From Manis javanica (taxonomy: Eukaryota; Chordata; Mammalia; Pholidota; Manidae): a stretch of 64,000 bases of DNA. Position numbers and translations under genes: made by a program. Shown piece after piece: positions 1-13,500 of the stretch; positions within the stretch are counted from its first letter, which is position 1, and each line of letters begins with the position of its first letter. The notes under the pieces are model-generated. The model ran no database searches and had not been told where the DNA came from. It saw only the letters and a list, made by a program, of their open reading frames with translations. The DNA lies in the NCBI RefSeq assembly GCF_040802235.1, contig NC_133164.1:114036302-114100301 (forward strand). Direction: 5' to 3'.

Positions 1-1904
1 TGTAAGCAAGATAAGCACAGCAAATTATTTTCATTTCTTCATTTATCATACCCAGTCAATGTGACAAACTCTTGCATGTGTGGATGGCTGCCTGGTATAA
101 ACTTATCCTAGGAGGAGAGAATGAAGGAAGACGCTGCTTCCTGCCCTCTGATTGCTGCGACGGAGTCCCCTTTCCTCCACGGCAGTGCAGAGGTGTGGTC
201 TGGCCTGGAGATAAGACACTGGGCACCAACTGACCTGGGATATCTGTTCTCATAAAAAGAGTAGAAACCCCTACTTACGCTACAACATTATGGTTTAGGG
301 ATCTTCTCAGAACCTGTCGTAAACCCCCAAAATTAGTTAAGAGGAATCGAAAGCCTTAGTGCTTCTGAGACCTAGCATGTGAGTGAGGAAATGAGAGGAC
401 AGCACTGGAAAAGAGATTGCACTTCCGCAAAGGAGGCAGTCGGAAGGAAACGGATCCCCCATTCCCAGAGAAAGAAACACTTCCTTATTTTCCACCTCCT
501 TTGCTCCTAGAGAGCCTCTCTTCACAGGCTCTCTCAGACTGATTTCTTGTGTGGCATCTGGGCCATACCCAAACATTCTCAGGACAGGTCTATGTTACAG
601 TCCTTGACGAAGTTATGTATTGCCCAGGAGTGTTCTGAATACTCTTTTAGTTGAAAGAGTAAAAACATTCCTCCCATTAGATTCTGTTCATTAGATGCCA
701 CCTAAAAGCGTTAGGGCAAGTATTTCTAGGGAGTGTGTGAAATGACCACTTGTCTCTGGGTATTGGTGAGGTAACGGTGGTTGGACCGGCCTGAGTCAGC
801 CCTGGGTTTGAATCCTAGATCTGTGACGGACGCCTTCCAACAACCTTCTAAATGTATGCACTAAGGACTTTTCACTTCCTAAGATGTCATTGGCTTTTAA
901 GAGCCAGTGGACCACCTTTCTGCCAGCTTTTCCTGGGTGGATTCTAGGAGTGGGGGGGGCACCAGGAATAGGAAAGAACAAGGTGCAGGGAATGGAGACT
1001 GTATCAAGTTTGAAAGGCCTGTGTTTTCCTTATTCTCTGATCTCCCAAACAAAAAGCTTTCTATTGCCAGTTTTCGCCACCTACTGGTTGATGTTTAACA
1101 TTATAATTCAGGAAGTTGTCTATCCTTCACCAATATAAGTATTTCCAAGGTCTATGAAATTAAAAAAGAACATAATTCTAATCTGGACATGCTAATGTTC
1201 AATATAGGCATATATATTAAATTTTCCCAACTATTAAACTTTTTATTTAAAATGAGGAAAGACACCATTAACAGAGAGGGAATTGATAACTATTAGGTAA
1301 AATGAAAGAATTAAAAATTTAAAACATGACCCCAAACCATTTAGGCAAACCTAAGTGGAAATAAATCTATAAACCAAACTAACTGACTAGGGAGAGTACA
1401 AACCAGAAGTCCATGAAGCTTGCATAAAAGAAAATCGAAATCAGAAACCCACCGGACTAATTTATAGTGGGTCCTGAACCTCAAAAAAAAATGTTTAGAA
1501 TAACGAAGTAACATTTATAGTGAAGAAACTAGGCAACTAACTATAGATAAGTCATTTTGTTGTGCAAGTTTAACAGTGGGCAAATAATGCTTACTTTTAG
1601 TTTACAAAGACAAGCGCAGGGAATTGACTCCTGGCAACTTTTCCTTTCAAATTAATGACTTGGTGTTCAAAGTGAAATAAACTAAGTATAGGAACTTGCT
1701 TACACTTTTCAACTGTCTACTGCTCTCACTGCATTGAAACTGCAGTGATAGAACCAAACAATATCACACAACACTGAGGGGGAATGGGCAAAGAATTTAC
1801 ATTCTTATGTGCAATTATTTTTATTCTCTTATACTCTTTAGCACAGAGCACAGCATCTCCCAGACATGAATGCTCATGAACACACTTAGAAAAATCAGTG
1901 TTAC
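1..1904. other. Intergenic flank downstream of KDSR, nothing recognised
   Basis: No exon-like or RNA-gene sequence found. Codon-length open frames here are short and lack protein similarity I can recognise. In known mammals this side leads to BCL2. Confidence 0.5.
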
Positions 1905-2331
1905 TGTGTTTGTTTCCTAGGGCTGCAGTAACAAAGTAACATTAACTATAGTGCTTAAATTTACTCTGCCACAATCCTGGAGGCTGAAGTCCAAAATCAA
2001 GGTGTCAGCAGGGCCATGCTCCCTCTTGAAAGCTCTAGGGAAAAACCTTCCCCTCCCTCTCCCTGGCTTGTGGTGGTAGCTGGCAATCGTGGCATTCCTT
2101 GGCTTGCAGCTGCATCAGTCTGATCTCTGCCTCTGTTGTCACATGGTATTCTCCCTGTGTCTCTGTTTCCTCCTAATCTTATAAAGTCACTGGTCATAAT
2201 GGCTTAGGACCCTAATAACCTCATCTAAACTTGGCAAATCTGTCAAAGACCTTATTTCCAAAGATCATAGTCACCAGTACTGCGGGAGAGACGTCAGCCT
2301 CTTTTGAGGGCAGACAACTCAACCCATAACA
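1905..2331 (-). mobile_element. Old LTR, ERVL/MaLR type (MLT-like), antisense
   Basis: The segment runs from TGTGTTTGTTTCCTAGGGC to CAACCCATAACA and has the pattern of the abundant MLT/MST LTRs read in reverse: GGCTGCAGTAACAAAGTAAC, then GGAGGCTGAAGTCCAAAATC, then CTTATTTCCAAAGATCATAG. No internal viral sequence or clear target duplication is attached, so it is a solo LTR. Subfamily not assigned. Confidence 0.6.
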
Positions 2332-2509
2332 ATATTTTTCTAACATGGTATCTTGCCTCTAGTAAAAGTTGTTTCCTCCACAGCCCAAGGGCTCTCAGCA
2401 AACCCTGAATTTCAAGGGGAACCATATTTCTAAAGCTAAAATGTGGCCATTTTATGTTTGTGCTTAAAGTTCTTCAGAAGCTAAAATCCCAAATCCTCTG
2501 TATGGAATG

Positions 2510-2760
2510 ATGTGGCCCAATCTTACCACCTGGGTGCCTGTTTCCCCTTTTCCCTCTTGCAGCTATACTAATTTAGTGTGTTTTCCAGAATACACCAAGA
2601 TCTCTCACGTCTTTTGCCTTTGCAAATCTGCTCACCTCTCTAAAATGTACCCAATCTTCTCATGGCAAATTCATATTCATTCCCCAAATTTAATCTCAAG
2701 AACTTGCACCTCTGTGAGACCATACCTGACTTTCCTGGGCAGCCCAAGGGTTCCACTTGT
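2510..2760 (+). repeat. L2 LINE fragment
   Basis: Resembles the 3' half of L2 in composition and phrases (TTTGCCTTTGCAAATCTGCT, GAGACCATACCTGACTTTCC). Strongly diverged, limits approximate. Confidence 0.45.
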
Positions 2761-2775
2761 GCCCCAAGGTTTAGC

Positions 2776-2955
2776 ACAGACTTAAAAGTCAGAAAATGGG
2801 TTTTAATCCTGGCTCCATCACTTAGTAGCTATGACCTTGGACTCATCACTTAACTTCCCATGCCCGTGCCCAGGTGCATAACATGGGGCTATAGAGTAGT
2901 GATCACAAGGTTTTAGTGTATGATTTAAATGTGTCAAACATAAAGCCTCATGACT
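2776..2955 (+). repeat. MIR SINE
   Basis: Contains the MIR core pattern: CCTGGCTCCATCACTTAGTA, ACCTTGGACTCATCACTTAA, then an ATGGGG motif. An ancient mammalian SINE, diverged. Confidence 0.65.
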
Positions 2956-3019
2956 GACTGGCATGGGTTACATTTTCAATGTTAGTTATTATAGCTAGTT
3001 GGATCCACAGTGTAATTTT

Positions 3020-3340
3020 TGGCCTATGTTTCTCTCTAGATTATAAACTATTTGAGGGCAAGGACCATGTTTTTCTTCTGGGACCACTATTTCCCAGCCT
3101 AGAATAGTGCCTGACATTCAAATATTTGTGGCATAGAATTCAGGCTGAAGAAAGGGATGGTGAGTGGCTCCTCTTTGTCCAGGAAGACGTCTAGGAGCCT
3201 TCAGAGGGATGAAGGAAGCAGGACGAAGAGAAACAAAAAATGTAATCTCTACATGGGTGGGACAAATTGCACAGTTTTATCCCCAGGGCCTGGACACCAA
3301 GCTCCATCATAAGTACTCAATAAATACGCTGAATGAGGGA
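3020..3340 (+). repeat. L2 LINE 3' end
   Basis: Shows the L2 tail order: TTTGAGGGCAAGGACCATGT, then ATAGTGCCTGACATTCAA, then GTACTCAATAAATACGCTGA. The middle part (about 3,125-3,280) is an interruption or highly diverged. Confidence 0.6.
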
Positions 3341-3676
3341 AAATAGATAGTATAACTTCAGGACTGGAAGAATGTCAGGAAATTTTTTCTTTTTAAATAT
3401 CCAAATATAAAAATTATAGTAGTAATATCATTTATCATTTATGTATACAAATTGCACACATTTAAAGAAAGGACCAAAGTATATCTTCTTGATGTGACCC
3501 AAATACTCTTATTTTGAGAAATATTAAGGCATGCTCTTTTACATATCAGTCTTTTATGCCCTTCAGAGTCAAAGATTTATTTCATTAATAGACTGTAAAG
3601 TTTTAAAGTACAGGAAATCTATTTGTATATGAAACATAATTTAAGAAATTTTACTCAATGCCACATTTCCTACCCT

Positions 3677-3682
3677 TTTATT
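3677..3682 (-). terminator. Candidate KDSR poly(A) signal AATAAA (distal)
   Basis: A second minus-strand AATAAA about 220 nt beyond the first; a third lies at 3,581-3,576. One of these is the likely end of KDSR, just before the old L2/MIR repeats of the intergenic flank begin at about 3,340 and below. Confidence 0.35.
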
Positions 3683-3896
3683 CATATATCCCACATCAGA
3701 GTCACACAAACACACAACACATTTGAGACAAGAGCCGAGTACAGCAAGTACTTACTCTGAAATACCTCTTCCTAGAAAATGATAAAAGTCAAGCGATTAG
3801 GATAACATTATGGGAGAGATTTATGTGTGCATGTCTCTTTAAAAAAACACAAATTTCTAGAAAAATACGTTTCAAATCTGTAAGGCTTATTCCCCA

Positions 3897-3902
3897 TTTA
3901 TT
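3897..3902 (-). terminator. Candidate KDSR poly(A) signal AATAAA (proximal of the distal pair)
   Basis: AATAAA on the minus strand, followed about 45-60 nt downstream by a GU/U-rich run (TTGTGTTTTTTT near 3,853-3,841), as expected of a downstream element. Cleavage would fall near 3,875-3,885. Not distinguishable by eye from the next signal at 3,682. Confidence 0.45.
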
Positions 3903-6900
3903 TTTTGTTGTGGTTCAGAAATACAAGATATGAAAATTAGGTTACAGTTCTGCCACAAAAGCTTCTAAAGTAGCAAACACAAGACCTAATATATATCAAA
4001 ATAGCCAGGTGCATTCTGGTTTAAAAATGCCTTTAGAGTCATCAGATAAAGCAAGTGTAAAATATAATAGCTATTATCTCCTCTTCAAAATATCAAATCT
4101 GCCATCACTGCACTGAACAAGTTTAATCCAGAATATGGACGTTTACAGTTAATACATACATTTTAAAGCTGAGTTACTATGAACTAAAGGAAAAAAGATA
4201 CAAAGCATCTTATGTCAAAAAGTATGATTATCTAAGTGTCCTGACATAAGACATGTTTAAATTAGAACATGACGTAATAAAATTACATGTTGATGATAAC
4301 TCAAGCAAAAGAAAATTATTATGGTATTGCCTTCCAGAAAGACAAAGACATACAATTCTTTGAATTGAAGCAACTATTACCCAAAATGCTTCTGTCATCT
4401 AAATATTAGAAACAGTCTCTCAATATTTCACTTCCAAGAATGAGCAATGTATGGTTTTACAGATCCGAACAAAGACTTGTAACTAAACATGTCTAAGTAT
4501 TCATGTAGAGGCCATCACTAACAGTATTTTTGTAATTTCTTCTCTTTTCAGCCATGAAAATATCATTTTTAAAAACGTAGAAATGAGCGATTCCCTTGAC
4601 TTTGTTTTCATAAAAAGAAATGAGGATGGTTTTTTACACCTTTTTCAATTATGAAAGGTCACTGAACCTGTTTTGGAATTTCTATGGCTGAAGGACGTTA
4701 AACATTTTTAAATAAAACTCCCTCACAATTACATGGTAAGACAGTACAGCAAACCCAGCACAGACAACTCACAAATAAGCTGTTGTTGGACACACACAGT
4801 GATTTATAATTAACTCCTTCTGCCACAGGTAAGTCTAACCCATTTCTGGGTACAGTAGAATATGTTGAATCAGTGCAATCCTTTAAAAAAAAAAAAAAAA
4901 GCCAATAGTTTCCTTAATCTGATTCAGGGCATTTTTTGTCTTCCCCGAGCAAAAAAACAAGTCAATGTAAAAAAAAGTTGTACAGGAATTGAGCCAAAAA
5001 AGATAAAAAACAGAATTTGCTTTGTAGTACTTTCAGGATTTGGATGAAGTCAGATCTTTGTGTGGCGCTGCTACAATGTCTATAATTCTTTATCCAAAAC
5101 CCTGGGAGCCAGATGTCTCAGAGTTCATCATTTTTTTGGATTTTGAAAAAGGTGATATGGGATATATACTGGATAGGACAAAACATCTCCACAGTATCTG
5201 GGGCGATACCTACAACCAGTGGCAATTCAGGCACAATTAATACAGTCCACGTAGTGGCGTAAATAAAACACAACAGTCTCACATCAGTTCAAGTCAGGTT
5301 TTGCTATCCAATGAATTATGGCACCAAATTTAGAAAGAAAAAAGAAAACACCTAAGTTTTCAAAACTTTTTGGACACAGACTGTGGACTTTTGACATCTT
5401 GGACAAGAAGCCTGACATTATGATCTCCACAAATCTGCTCTTATGCCTGCACTTCAGCTGGGCTGCGGGCAGTACCTCCCGCCACAGAACAGGGGCTCTT
5501 AAATCTGAAGACAGTAGACAGTAGATTACCTTGGGGTGGCAGTACTGTCCACACCGATATCTTGAGAAATGTATACTGAAATAACTATTGTTGGCTAATT
5601 TTATTAGATGAGATAGCATCTCGGGCTAGATTTTCACATAGACCAGTAGAAAGTGCCAAGATTCAAGAAACATTTATGAGAAAAGAGTAAAACTGAGAAA
5701 CATCAGACATGAATATAACTGCTTTCTGTGAACAGGAAAATAAAGCCATTGCTGCATTTTAGAGGCTGCTCAGTATGACTTAACATAGTTTGCAAACGAG
5801 AGTTACATGAGACTGAAAAATTCATGAAACCATTATGGTATCAACCCACCCCTACAAACTGCAGTGATGTCGTTCTGAGCAACTTACATGTTAAATAATA
5901 ATTTCTTCTCTGTTGGTGTTTAAAATATGCCACTCTCAGATCTTCATAAAAAAGACACTGGAATGAAGCCATTAAACATCTTACATTAAAAAAATTAAGT
6001 CATTTTGAAGTCAAGAGGTTCAGAAACGTGAGCAAAAAAAGGTAATTTTCAGTCTTTAATCTTTTGTATGTATAGTATGTGAGTACTGTGTGTGTGCAAG
6101 AAGGAAGGGACATAGCATCACAATGATGGTGACTGTCCTGAAGTCAGAGCAGCATATACAATGACAGGACGAAGCAGGTGACATTGGCTAAGATTCGTCA
6201 GAGGCACTTACTGTGGAAATCCACTAACTGAGCAACAGGGCCTGGAATCTGGAAACAACATTCACAGGGCCAAGAGGATTCCCAGGGATGACAACGGGGC
6301 TTCCTGAAACACGTGGCACCGAGACAATGTTCTCAGGGTCAGTCAGAGAGTCCCGGGAAGAACAGGGCCATCGTGTTGTTTAAAAAATGAGTATCTTCAA
6401 AATCGGCCTTGTCCTACTTTGTTTCTTAATGAGTACAATTTAAACATCCTACCATTGAGCCTTTCTTAAAAGCTACATATATGCTATGAGGAAAAGAATG
6501 TCACGCTTCTGAGTTTTGTCGTTTAACTAATTCATGAACTGATTTTAAAGGTCAAGCCAAAAAATTTTACAAAAATATTACAGCAGTTTAAGCAAAACTG
6601 GAGAGGAAGAGGTGCGAGGATGAGAAGACGCTGCGATGGGTGAGCTGCGGGTCATCATGGCTACGGAGGAAACCTAAACTTGGAAGCATCTAAGATTTTA
6701 TTTCTCTTCAGAAAACATTTTAGGAGGCTGCCTTTCCCCACGAATGAGAAATGAAAAATGCCCTAAGCATTCGAGTCTAAAGAAGACAAGAAAGCAGTAT
6801 TTTTCCTACTGGAAAATATTTATCTCCTTCGCTTACACGGCACTGCCCTCTCCCATCCCCCTTGCAGTTTATCGGGATCAAACAGAGAGAAGCCGTGAGT

Positions 6901-7116
6901 GTCCGATGGCAGCACAACGAGTCAGGGACCTCGTGATGCGCTCAGACTCCCCAGCAATGTATAAAATTCATCTGGAATAAAATACACCAAGTTAAAAAGA
7001 GAAAAAAAAGAAAAAGGCCCCAGAAACCCATCAACTGCCTGCCTTTCATGGAAGGTTTAAAAAGTCCACAAGATCTCTTATGTGTCATAAAGTACATTTC
7101 TGCATATGATCTTGAT

Positions 7117-7134
7117 GGGGGGTTGGGGGGGGGG
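7117..7134 (+). repeat. G-run in the KDSR 3' UTR (C-run in the mRNA)
   Basis: Two G tracts of six and ten interrupted by TT. On the transcript strand it is a poly-C tract, a potential site for poly(C)-binding proteins; the DNA G strand could fold as a G-quadruplex. Length likely polymorphic. Confidence 0.7.
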
Positions 7135-7451
7135 AGAATAAATAGAAAAACTTTAAATGATCACTCTGGAATTCTGTTCTTTACCCTGCTTACATACTAC
7201 AAGGTCCCACACCGTCATCGCCTCTCCGCCTGAGAGGATCAAATGATCCCCTATTCTGTATTTGCATAGTATTAATAATATGGTCTGTGGCTGAGCTTCC
7301 ATCCCCTCCACTGCGGCCAGGGTTCTGAAGAGCACTGTCCGATCACACATTCAAAAGCAATACGTAAGTGTCTATAGGTCAAAAACTAGGTCCCATTTAG
7401 CAGCAAGCTGTTCAGATTATTTAGAAACAGTCTTTTTCCAAGGGGTAAGAA

Positions 7452-7571
7452 TTAGGCAGTTTTGCCTGCAGTTTCAGATCTTGCTCTCTGCATCATGCAG
7501 CGACGAACTATGCTGTCGAAACTTCCAAGGTAAAATAAAGCGATTGTGCGGAAGAGGCCCATGGTGACCAC
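7452..7571 (-). CDS. KDSR: KDSR exon 10, last coding part (residues 294-332 and stop)
   Basis: Encodes [20 protein letters not shown], a membrane-associated segment, then the basic tail [19 protein letters not shown] and stop TAA. Acceptor ttgcag. The tail differs slightly from the human protein as I recall it, the usual variable end of this family. The 3' UTR follows without an intron that I can see. Confidence 0.96.
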   Translation of the reverse strand: MVTMGLFRTIALFYLGSFDSIVRRCMMQRARSETAGKTA

Positions 7572-10500
7572 CTGCAAGGTAAAGACAGACCATGAGCCTA
7601 CCCAACAGGACAATATAAGAGCTCATGTCAAGCAATTGTAGAGTATGTCTCTAATAATAGTTTCTAAGACACATCTTCTAATCCGCTCCAAGGACAAGCG
7701 TAATGAAAACTTGGTAAGAATCAGAATGCCATGAACAGGAGCTGTCTACTCAGCACCACTGGGAACACGTGCCGCCCGACAGGCAACAACACAGGATGTG
7801 TCCAATTAATACATTCAAATCATACGAAGAACATAAAGGGGATTCTTAGTAGTCTTAGGTTATAATAGGAAGATCCACTCCAGCATCCCAAAATCTCAAC
7901 TACAATCAGGCTTTTGGTTTAAGATTTATGTTCTGATCACAAAAGTCAGGCCCTCTGGCACGTGCTGAGAATACCTTGGCGAGAAAGGGTGCCTGCCCTT
8001 TTCGAGCTTATTTGATAACTGGAAAGATAATTAGCTGAAGGAAGGCAATGTCTGTTTCAGAGTTAAGACAGCAAATGACCATGTTCATTAACCTTCACTC
8101 TTTCCACTAAGAGGCTCATACTACAGCACCTCTAGATGGAATTTTTTAAAGGCATAAAACTACAAATAGAAACATTTTCTAATATGCAAGATCTCTAAAA
8201 ATTTGCTTCCCATGCACCCTTTTTTATAGAAAGCTACTAAAAGAGGTGACATGTGAGAGGTCAAGAAAGACAGTGTCATACGACAAGAGACAGGGGACCC
8301 AATCCAAGAGAGGCAGAGGGGTCCCCTAGGAGGACCATGACGGGGAGGCTGGGGATCAGCTGTGCACAGACATGGGGGCAGCCAGCCCTGATGCACAGCT
8401 CAGAAGGTTCCAGGAGGAATTCCTTCCAGAAGGTGAAACTGATAAGAGTATCTGATGTTTCTGAGAGGAGATGAAGATGGTCATTATTAATAACATATAG
8501 AAAAAGGCCAATAATAATTTCAGGGAAAACAAAAGTTTATGTAAGAAAGGAAAATTAATTATGTGTTAATACATACCTCAGCTGTGAATAGCATTTAAAT
8601 AGCCATAATAATCATCATCTCAAATACAGGTCTAACCCAAATTCCAATGCAACTAAAGGGGAGGGTAGGATGGAGCCCAGGTGGGTTAAGCAGGACGAGG
8701 AAGGCCCGAAGACCACGGAGCCCTCATCTTTCCCAGTAGAAGGCAATACCTGGTCCCTAGCTGAGCAACACAGGGAAGTGGCCACAGAGTCCATACAGCA
8801 GAGACGGAAGCAGGTGTCAGAAGGTCCAGCTAAAGGGTAGCATGTGATTGTGACCTGGGGGTTGTGTAGCAGGGACCACTACTTCCATAACACGCCTTGA
8901 AAATGATTTGATTCTCTGAAGTGTATGCAGGAATAACTTTGGAAGGTGTAAAAGCCATAGGGAAGCAAAAAAAGGCAGCACTATGCAGACAGCAAAAAGA
9001 TCAGAGGTTGCCAGGGGTTCAGAGAGAGGGAGGGAGAGATGAACAGGTGGCACACAGGTGACTTTTAGGACTGGGAAGCCATTGTGCCTGACACTGCAGT
9101 GGTGGGTTCGTGCCATTATACACCTGTCCAAACCTGTAGGATGGATGTGCAACACCAGGAGTGAACCCGATGTAACCACGGACTTCGGTTACTAATAAGT
9201 CACGTCTCGATAGTGGTTCATCCACAGCGACACGTCTCACAGCAATGCAAGGTGCTGCTAATAGAGGAAACTGGTGGGAGGCGACAGAGGGCACATGTCA
9301 ACTCTGTAATTCCCACTCCAATCTTTTATAAAACTTAAACTACTCTGCAAAATGAAGTCTATTGTTAAAATAAAAAAATGAAAGGCAAGAAAAAGCCTCA
9401 AGAAAAAGCATAATCAAGTGTAAAAATTGGGGTTAAGTCCAAGGTATTCAACCAAGTCTTGAAGTTTTCTGGATAAAAACAGTGTTTACAGTGAGATCTG
9501 AAGGAAGATTAGAAGTTGGTGAGACAAAGGGAAGCAGGGGAGGGAGGGACAGACAAAGCAGGAGAGGCCAGGAGGGTGAGCGGGGTCAGAGGTCAGGGGC
9601 TGTGCCACAACGGGCAGGAAGCTTTACCTCCAGGGTGCAGAGAGCCCGTGAACGCTGCTATGCAAGGTGACTGGCAGTTTAGGAAAACCACTGAGAACAC
9701 GTGATGGCATGCTCCAATATGCCCGGCCGGCACAGGGTGCTGGCAGTCCACCAGGACTAGGGGACCATGGCCTTGGAATTGGAGCAGCTGCCACTCATCC
9801 CAGCTGTTGACTGCCAGGTGAGAAAGCAGACCCTGGGCTGGCAGGCCTTCCGATTGATTGACAGTCCAAAATCTGGACTTTCTATGTAAAATCTAATTCT
9901 AAAGCTATTTTATTTCACCATGCATGCTCATTCCAGATGGACCAGCCAAAATGTTTTATAGGACCCTGGGCCCTCAATTTACCACCTCGGCTGGCAGAGC
10001 AGCGGCTCAGGCAAGGAGCCATGGGACTGCAGGGTCCCAGGCTGAACGGCGGTGAGGGCAGCAGGGCAGAGAAGTCAGCGGGCCTGGAAGGAGAGAGCAT
10101 GGGGCTGGCCCCTGACATGAGGGGCAGGAGAAGGGAGTCAGGGACGACACCCCACCTTCCAGCGGGGCTCTGGGGTGGCCACCAACATGCTCACAGAATC
10201 AGTGACAGGAGGTTGGGGACAGGATGCTGGGGAAACACAACACTTTTTGTGGGCGAGCTCAACTGGAGACGCAAAGTCACAGCCCAGGGAGAATGTGTAA
10301 AGGATGTAAGTGGAACTGGAGTTAAGGAGAGTCACAGGCTGAAGCTGTAGACTGAGCACCCGTCACAGAAAGAAGAAGGGACGAGCGGCCTGAGGAGACC
10401 ATGCAGAATCACGCGTCTGTCCCACTTGGGCGACCTGGAGTCCCCAGGACGTGCAGGCACAGGCCACCCAGTGGCAGTGTAGGCAGAGGTGTGGACCCGT

Positions 10501-13500
10501 CCTCAGAGCTCACACATGACCCAGTGTTGGCCTCGAGAAGCACAGAACTGCGGTCTGTTACGGAGAGAGGACAGGGGAAGCCACAGCGGGCCATCCGGGC
10601 TGTGTCTGGACACCGCCCACTGCATGTGACTGCCCACCTTGGCACGAGCCGTCCTCCTCAGGCAGCCCCCTCCCTCTCCCTGCCTGCCGTCCGCCCTCCA
10701 TCACCCACGGAGGGTCTCTCGGAGCAATCCCTCTATTCGAACTTGCATTATATGATGTGGTACCACAGCACCTTTCTCATCAGTCTCACTCACCTACCAG
10801 GCAGGTTGCCTCACCGGGTTCCCCAGCAGCAAACACAACATGACAATATCAAGGAGCAGTTAACTTCTGTGTCCTGGATGAACTATAATTTTCCTAAGGG
10901 TGGGGATTGTGTCGGCTTTTATCTCCCTGAGCTTACTTACCTGTGACCGGGCTCACCTATAAGAGGTGAGTTCTCAGTGACTCTCAGATGAGAACCCACA
11001 TTAACACCCCAGCAGCAGAGACAGCGTTTCATCTCTGTGCTCACAGCACGCAGCAGAAAGCTTCTTCAAACTCGAAATTCCTCACGTTACATCTTTAACC
11101 TATTTGCTTATCCCTGACTAGAAGAAGAGAAAAAGTTACACTTCTGTAAGAATTCCTCCCATCTCGGACGAAGTTACTAAATCTTCGCTTAGCCTTTTCT
11201 CATCCAGGTTTGATGAGAAGCACTGTCTGTCAGCCCCGCGGTCTGAGGGCCTGGGCATCACTCACCTGCTGCAGCCCTTCAGTGATAGAAGTTACAGGAG
11301 CCATTCCGCACGTCAGGGAGGAGAGCATGTACCCATCAGAGCCGATGGAACTGTTAAAATTCCCTTGCTGACATAGAAGGAAGAGAAAAGAGGCAACAGT
11401 AAACACACGGGACGGAACTGGGTCAGTACATCAGAAACAATGAAGGGTGTCGTGCGCACACACCGGGGCTCATGAATGAACGTGGCCTTGGCAGATGGGC
11501 TGGAAGGGCTAGACGGGCGGCCCTCGGCATGGGCTCTGCTTGTCCTGAACCCGTCAGCCCGTCTGTGAGGACAAAACCACCACCATAATGACACTAAGAC
11601 GTTAAATAGCCTTTTTCGCTGAATGACACCTGCCCTCACAGGCAAAGCGGCTGGCTCATTAGCACAAACCACAGTAAGGACACCTCTCCACGTGGAGTAA
11701 TTCATAAATACATCAGGAAAACAGAAATTTTAAAAACATTTTTAAAAATTGTAAAATGTTGGAGTTACTTTAAAATACCCTTGATAAAGCAAGTAAAATC
11801 CATCATCTTACTAAAGCTCAACCCTTCAGGGCAGGTCTGTCTCCTCACTGGTCTGTGTGACTGAAAGAGAAGAACACACTCAGCATTTTTCTGCTGTGCA
11901 CGGTACCGAGGGGGACAGCCGCTCTGAAGAGAAGCCCACCGCCAACTGTTTAAGTCATGAAACCTCCTGCTTTTTTCAGGAAACACCATTTTTACACGAA
12001 AGAACCATGGACAGACAATAGGTTTTCAGACTCGGGTATTTGGAAGCTATGTTGTGGAAAATGAATATGAAATGAGCTTGTCACTTCACAGAAGATTGGC
12101 AGCTCTTATGGTCAATGTTAAAATCTGAGCTTTCAAGGAAAAATTCAAATTTGTGGAAACTTCTATCTGCCTTTGTGCGACTGTCAGCTTCCCAATATGT
12201 AAAGGCTTTTAGAAGATCAGCAGTAATATTAGGGGAGCTCATATTTTCCAAATGACTGATGCATAATATTACAAAATCATGAATGGGTGCAAAACATTCA
12301 AAGTGCAAAGACCAATGAATTTTAATCTAACAACAAAAAGTTCACTAATGTAGTTTCCAATTCCATACTGCAACTAACCTTTAAGAAACTATTATTCCTC
12401 CAGTTTGGGTTTAATATCAAAAAAGAATGTCTACAATTATTTGAAAAGCCTATAAAATATTCCTCCCTTTTCAACTACCTATCTATGTAAGGCCAGATTT
12501 TCTTTATATCCTTCATTCCAAACAACATATTACAATAGTCTGAACACAGAAGCAGCTATGAGAAACAAGCTGACGTCTATTAACACATACATTAAGGGGT
12601 TGGTAAACTGTAAAACAATGCCACTCTTCCCACTAAAGCTTTGTTTTGAAAAACAACTGTAAAAATATTACATTAAAATATGATGGGTTTATTATTATTA
12701 TTTTAAATGAAATAATATTTTTAAAATTATATAATTTCAAATTCTAATATAGCAAGTATCAATAAATGTAATCCATGTAAACAAAAAACTCTGGGATTGT
12801 CGATGATTTAGAGTATAAAGTGGTCAAGAGATGAAGATGTTTAAAAAGCCATCAGACTAAATGAATCCTGCCCAAGCACGATGAGCGATTTCAGATCATT
12901 AAAAAGACTGGATTTGCTTTGACTTGAGAAGAGCAGGAAAAATACTCTACTCTTCACACTGGTGCCATCTTTCTATGCCTTTGAACCCAGGGCAAAGTTC
13001 TTCCACGCCTATACACGTTTTAACAGAGTTCAGTGTTTCCTGTATTCTGCTCAGTTTGGCTGCTGCACAGCATGCTGCCACCTCTCATGCCAGTGGTCCC
13101 CAAATTTCCTCAACTCAAGGTGGGCCTACAGCTTACAGACCTCCCTCATAAATGTGTATTTTCCTGCATGTGGGTTAACAGGAATGTTGTCAAGAGCTTG
13201 CAGCACATATGTTAGTCTACAAAATAGCACATGGTTCCAAAGACACCATTTTTGACTCCAAATAAACTCAGCAGCCCTGAAGCACTTTTTGCTGGGTTGA
13301 CAGGATAATGGCCCAGCGGTATGGTGGCACTTTCGTATTAGTAAACATTTGGGAAAACAATACTGGGGTAGAAGCAGGATGGTAGGGGGAAAAATTCCTT
13401 CATCAGTGAGTCTAGCAAATAGGTACCTAAAATATTCTAAAACTGAAAGTACTGTGGAGAAGAAGAAAGAAGGCAACATTCCGTAGAGAGGACAGAGTAT

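Larger units (their letters stand above)
3660..7451 (-). other. KDSR: KDSR 3' UTR (approximate limits)
   Basis: This AT-rich stretch after the KDSR stop has no splice-supported coding exon and, except for a short G-run, no repeat I recognise. That contrasts with the repeat-rich introns and suggests constraint. Human KDSR mRNA has a 3' UTR of several kb, as I recall, which fits an end near 3,660-3,880. The right limit is certain (stop codon); the left limit is inferred from poly(A) signals only. Weaker internal AATAAA copies on the minus strand at 6,702-6,697 and 5,605-5,600 could give shorter forms. Confidence 0.65.

Noticed and set aside
5284-5619. A 111-codon minus-strand frame in the KDSR 3' UTR
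   Set aside because: No similarity to known proteins, no splice context, and located after the KDSR stop. A chance frame.
10401-10946. A 181-codon plus-strand open frame in KDSR intron 9
   Set aside because: No domain, no known protein, a G+C-rich local composition, and other frames open nearby. Treated as chance.
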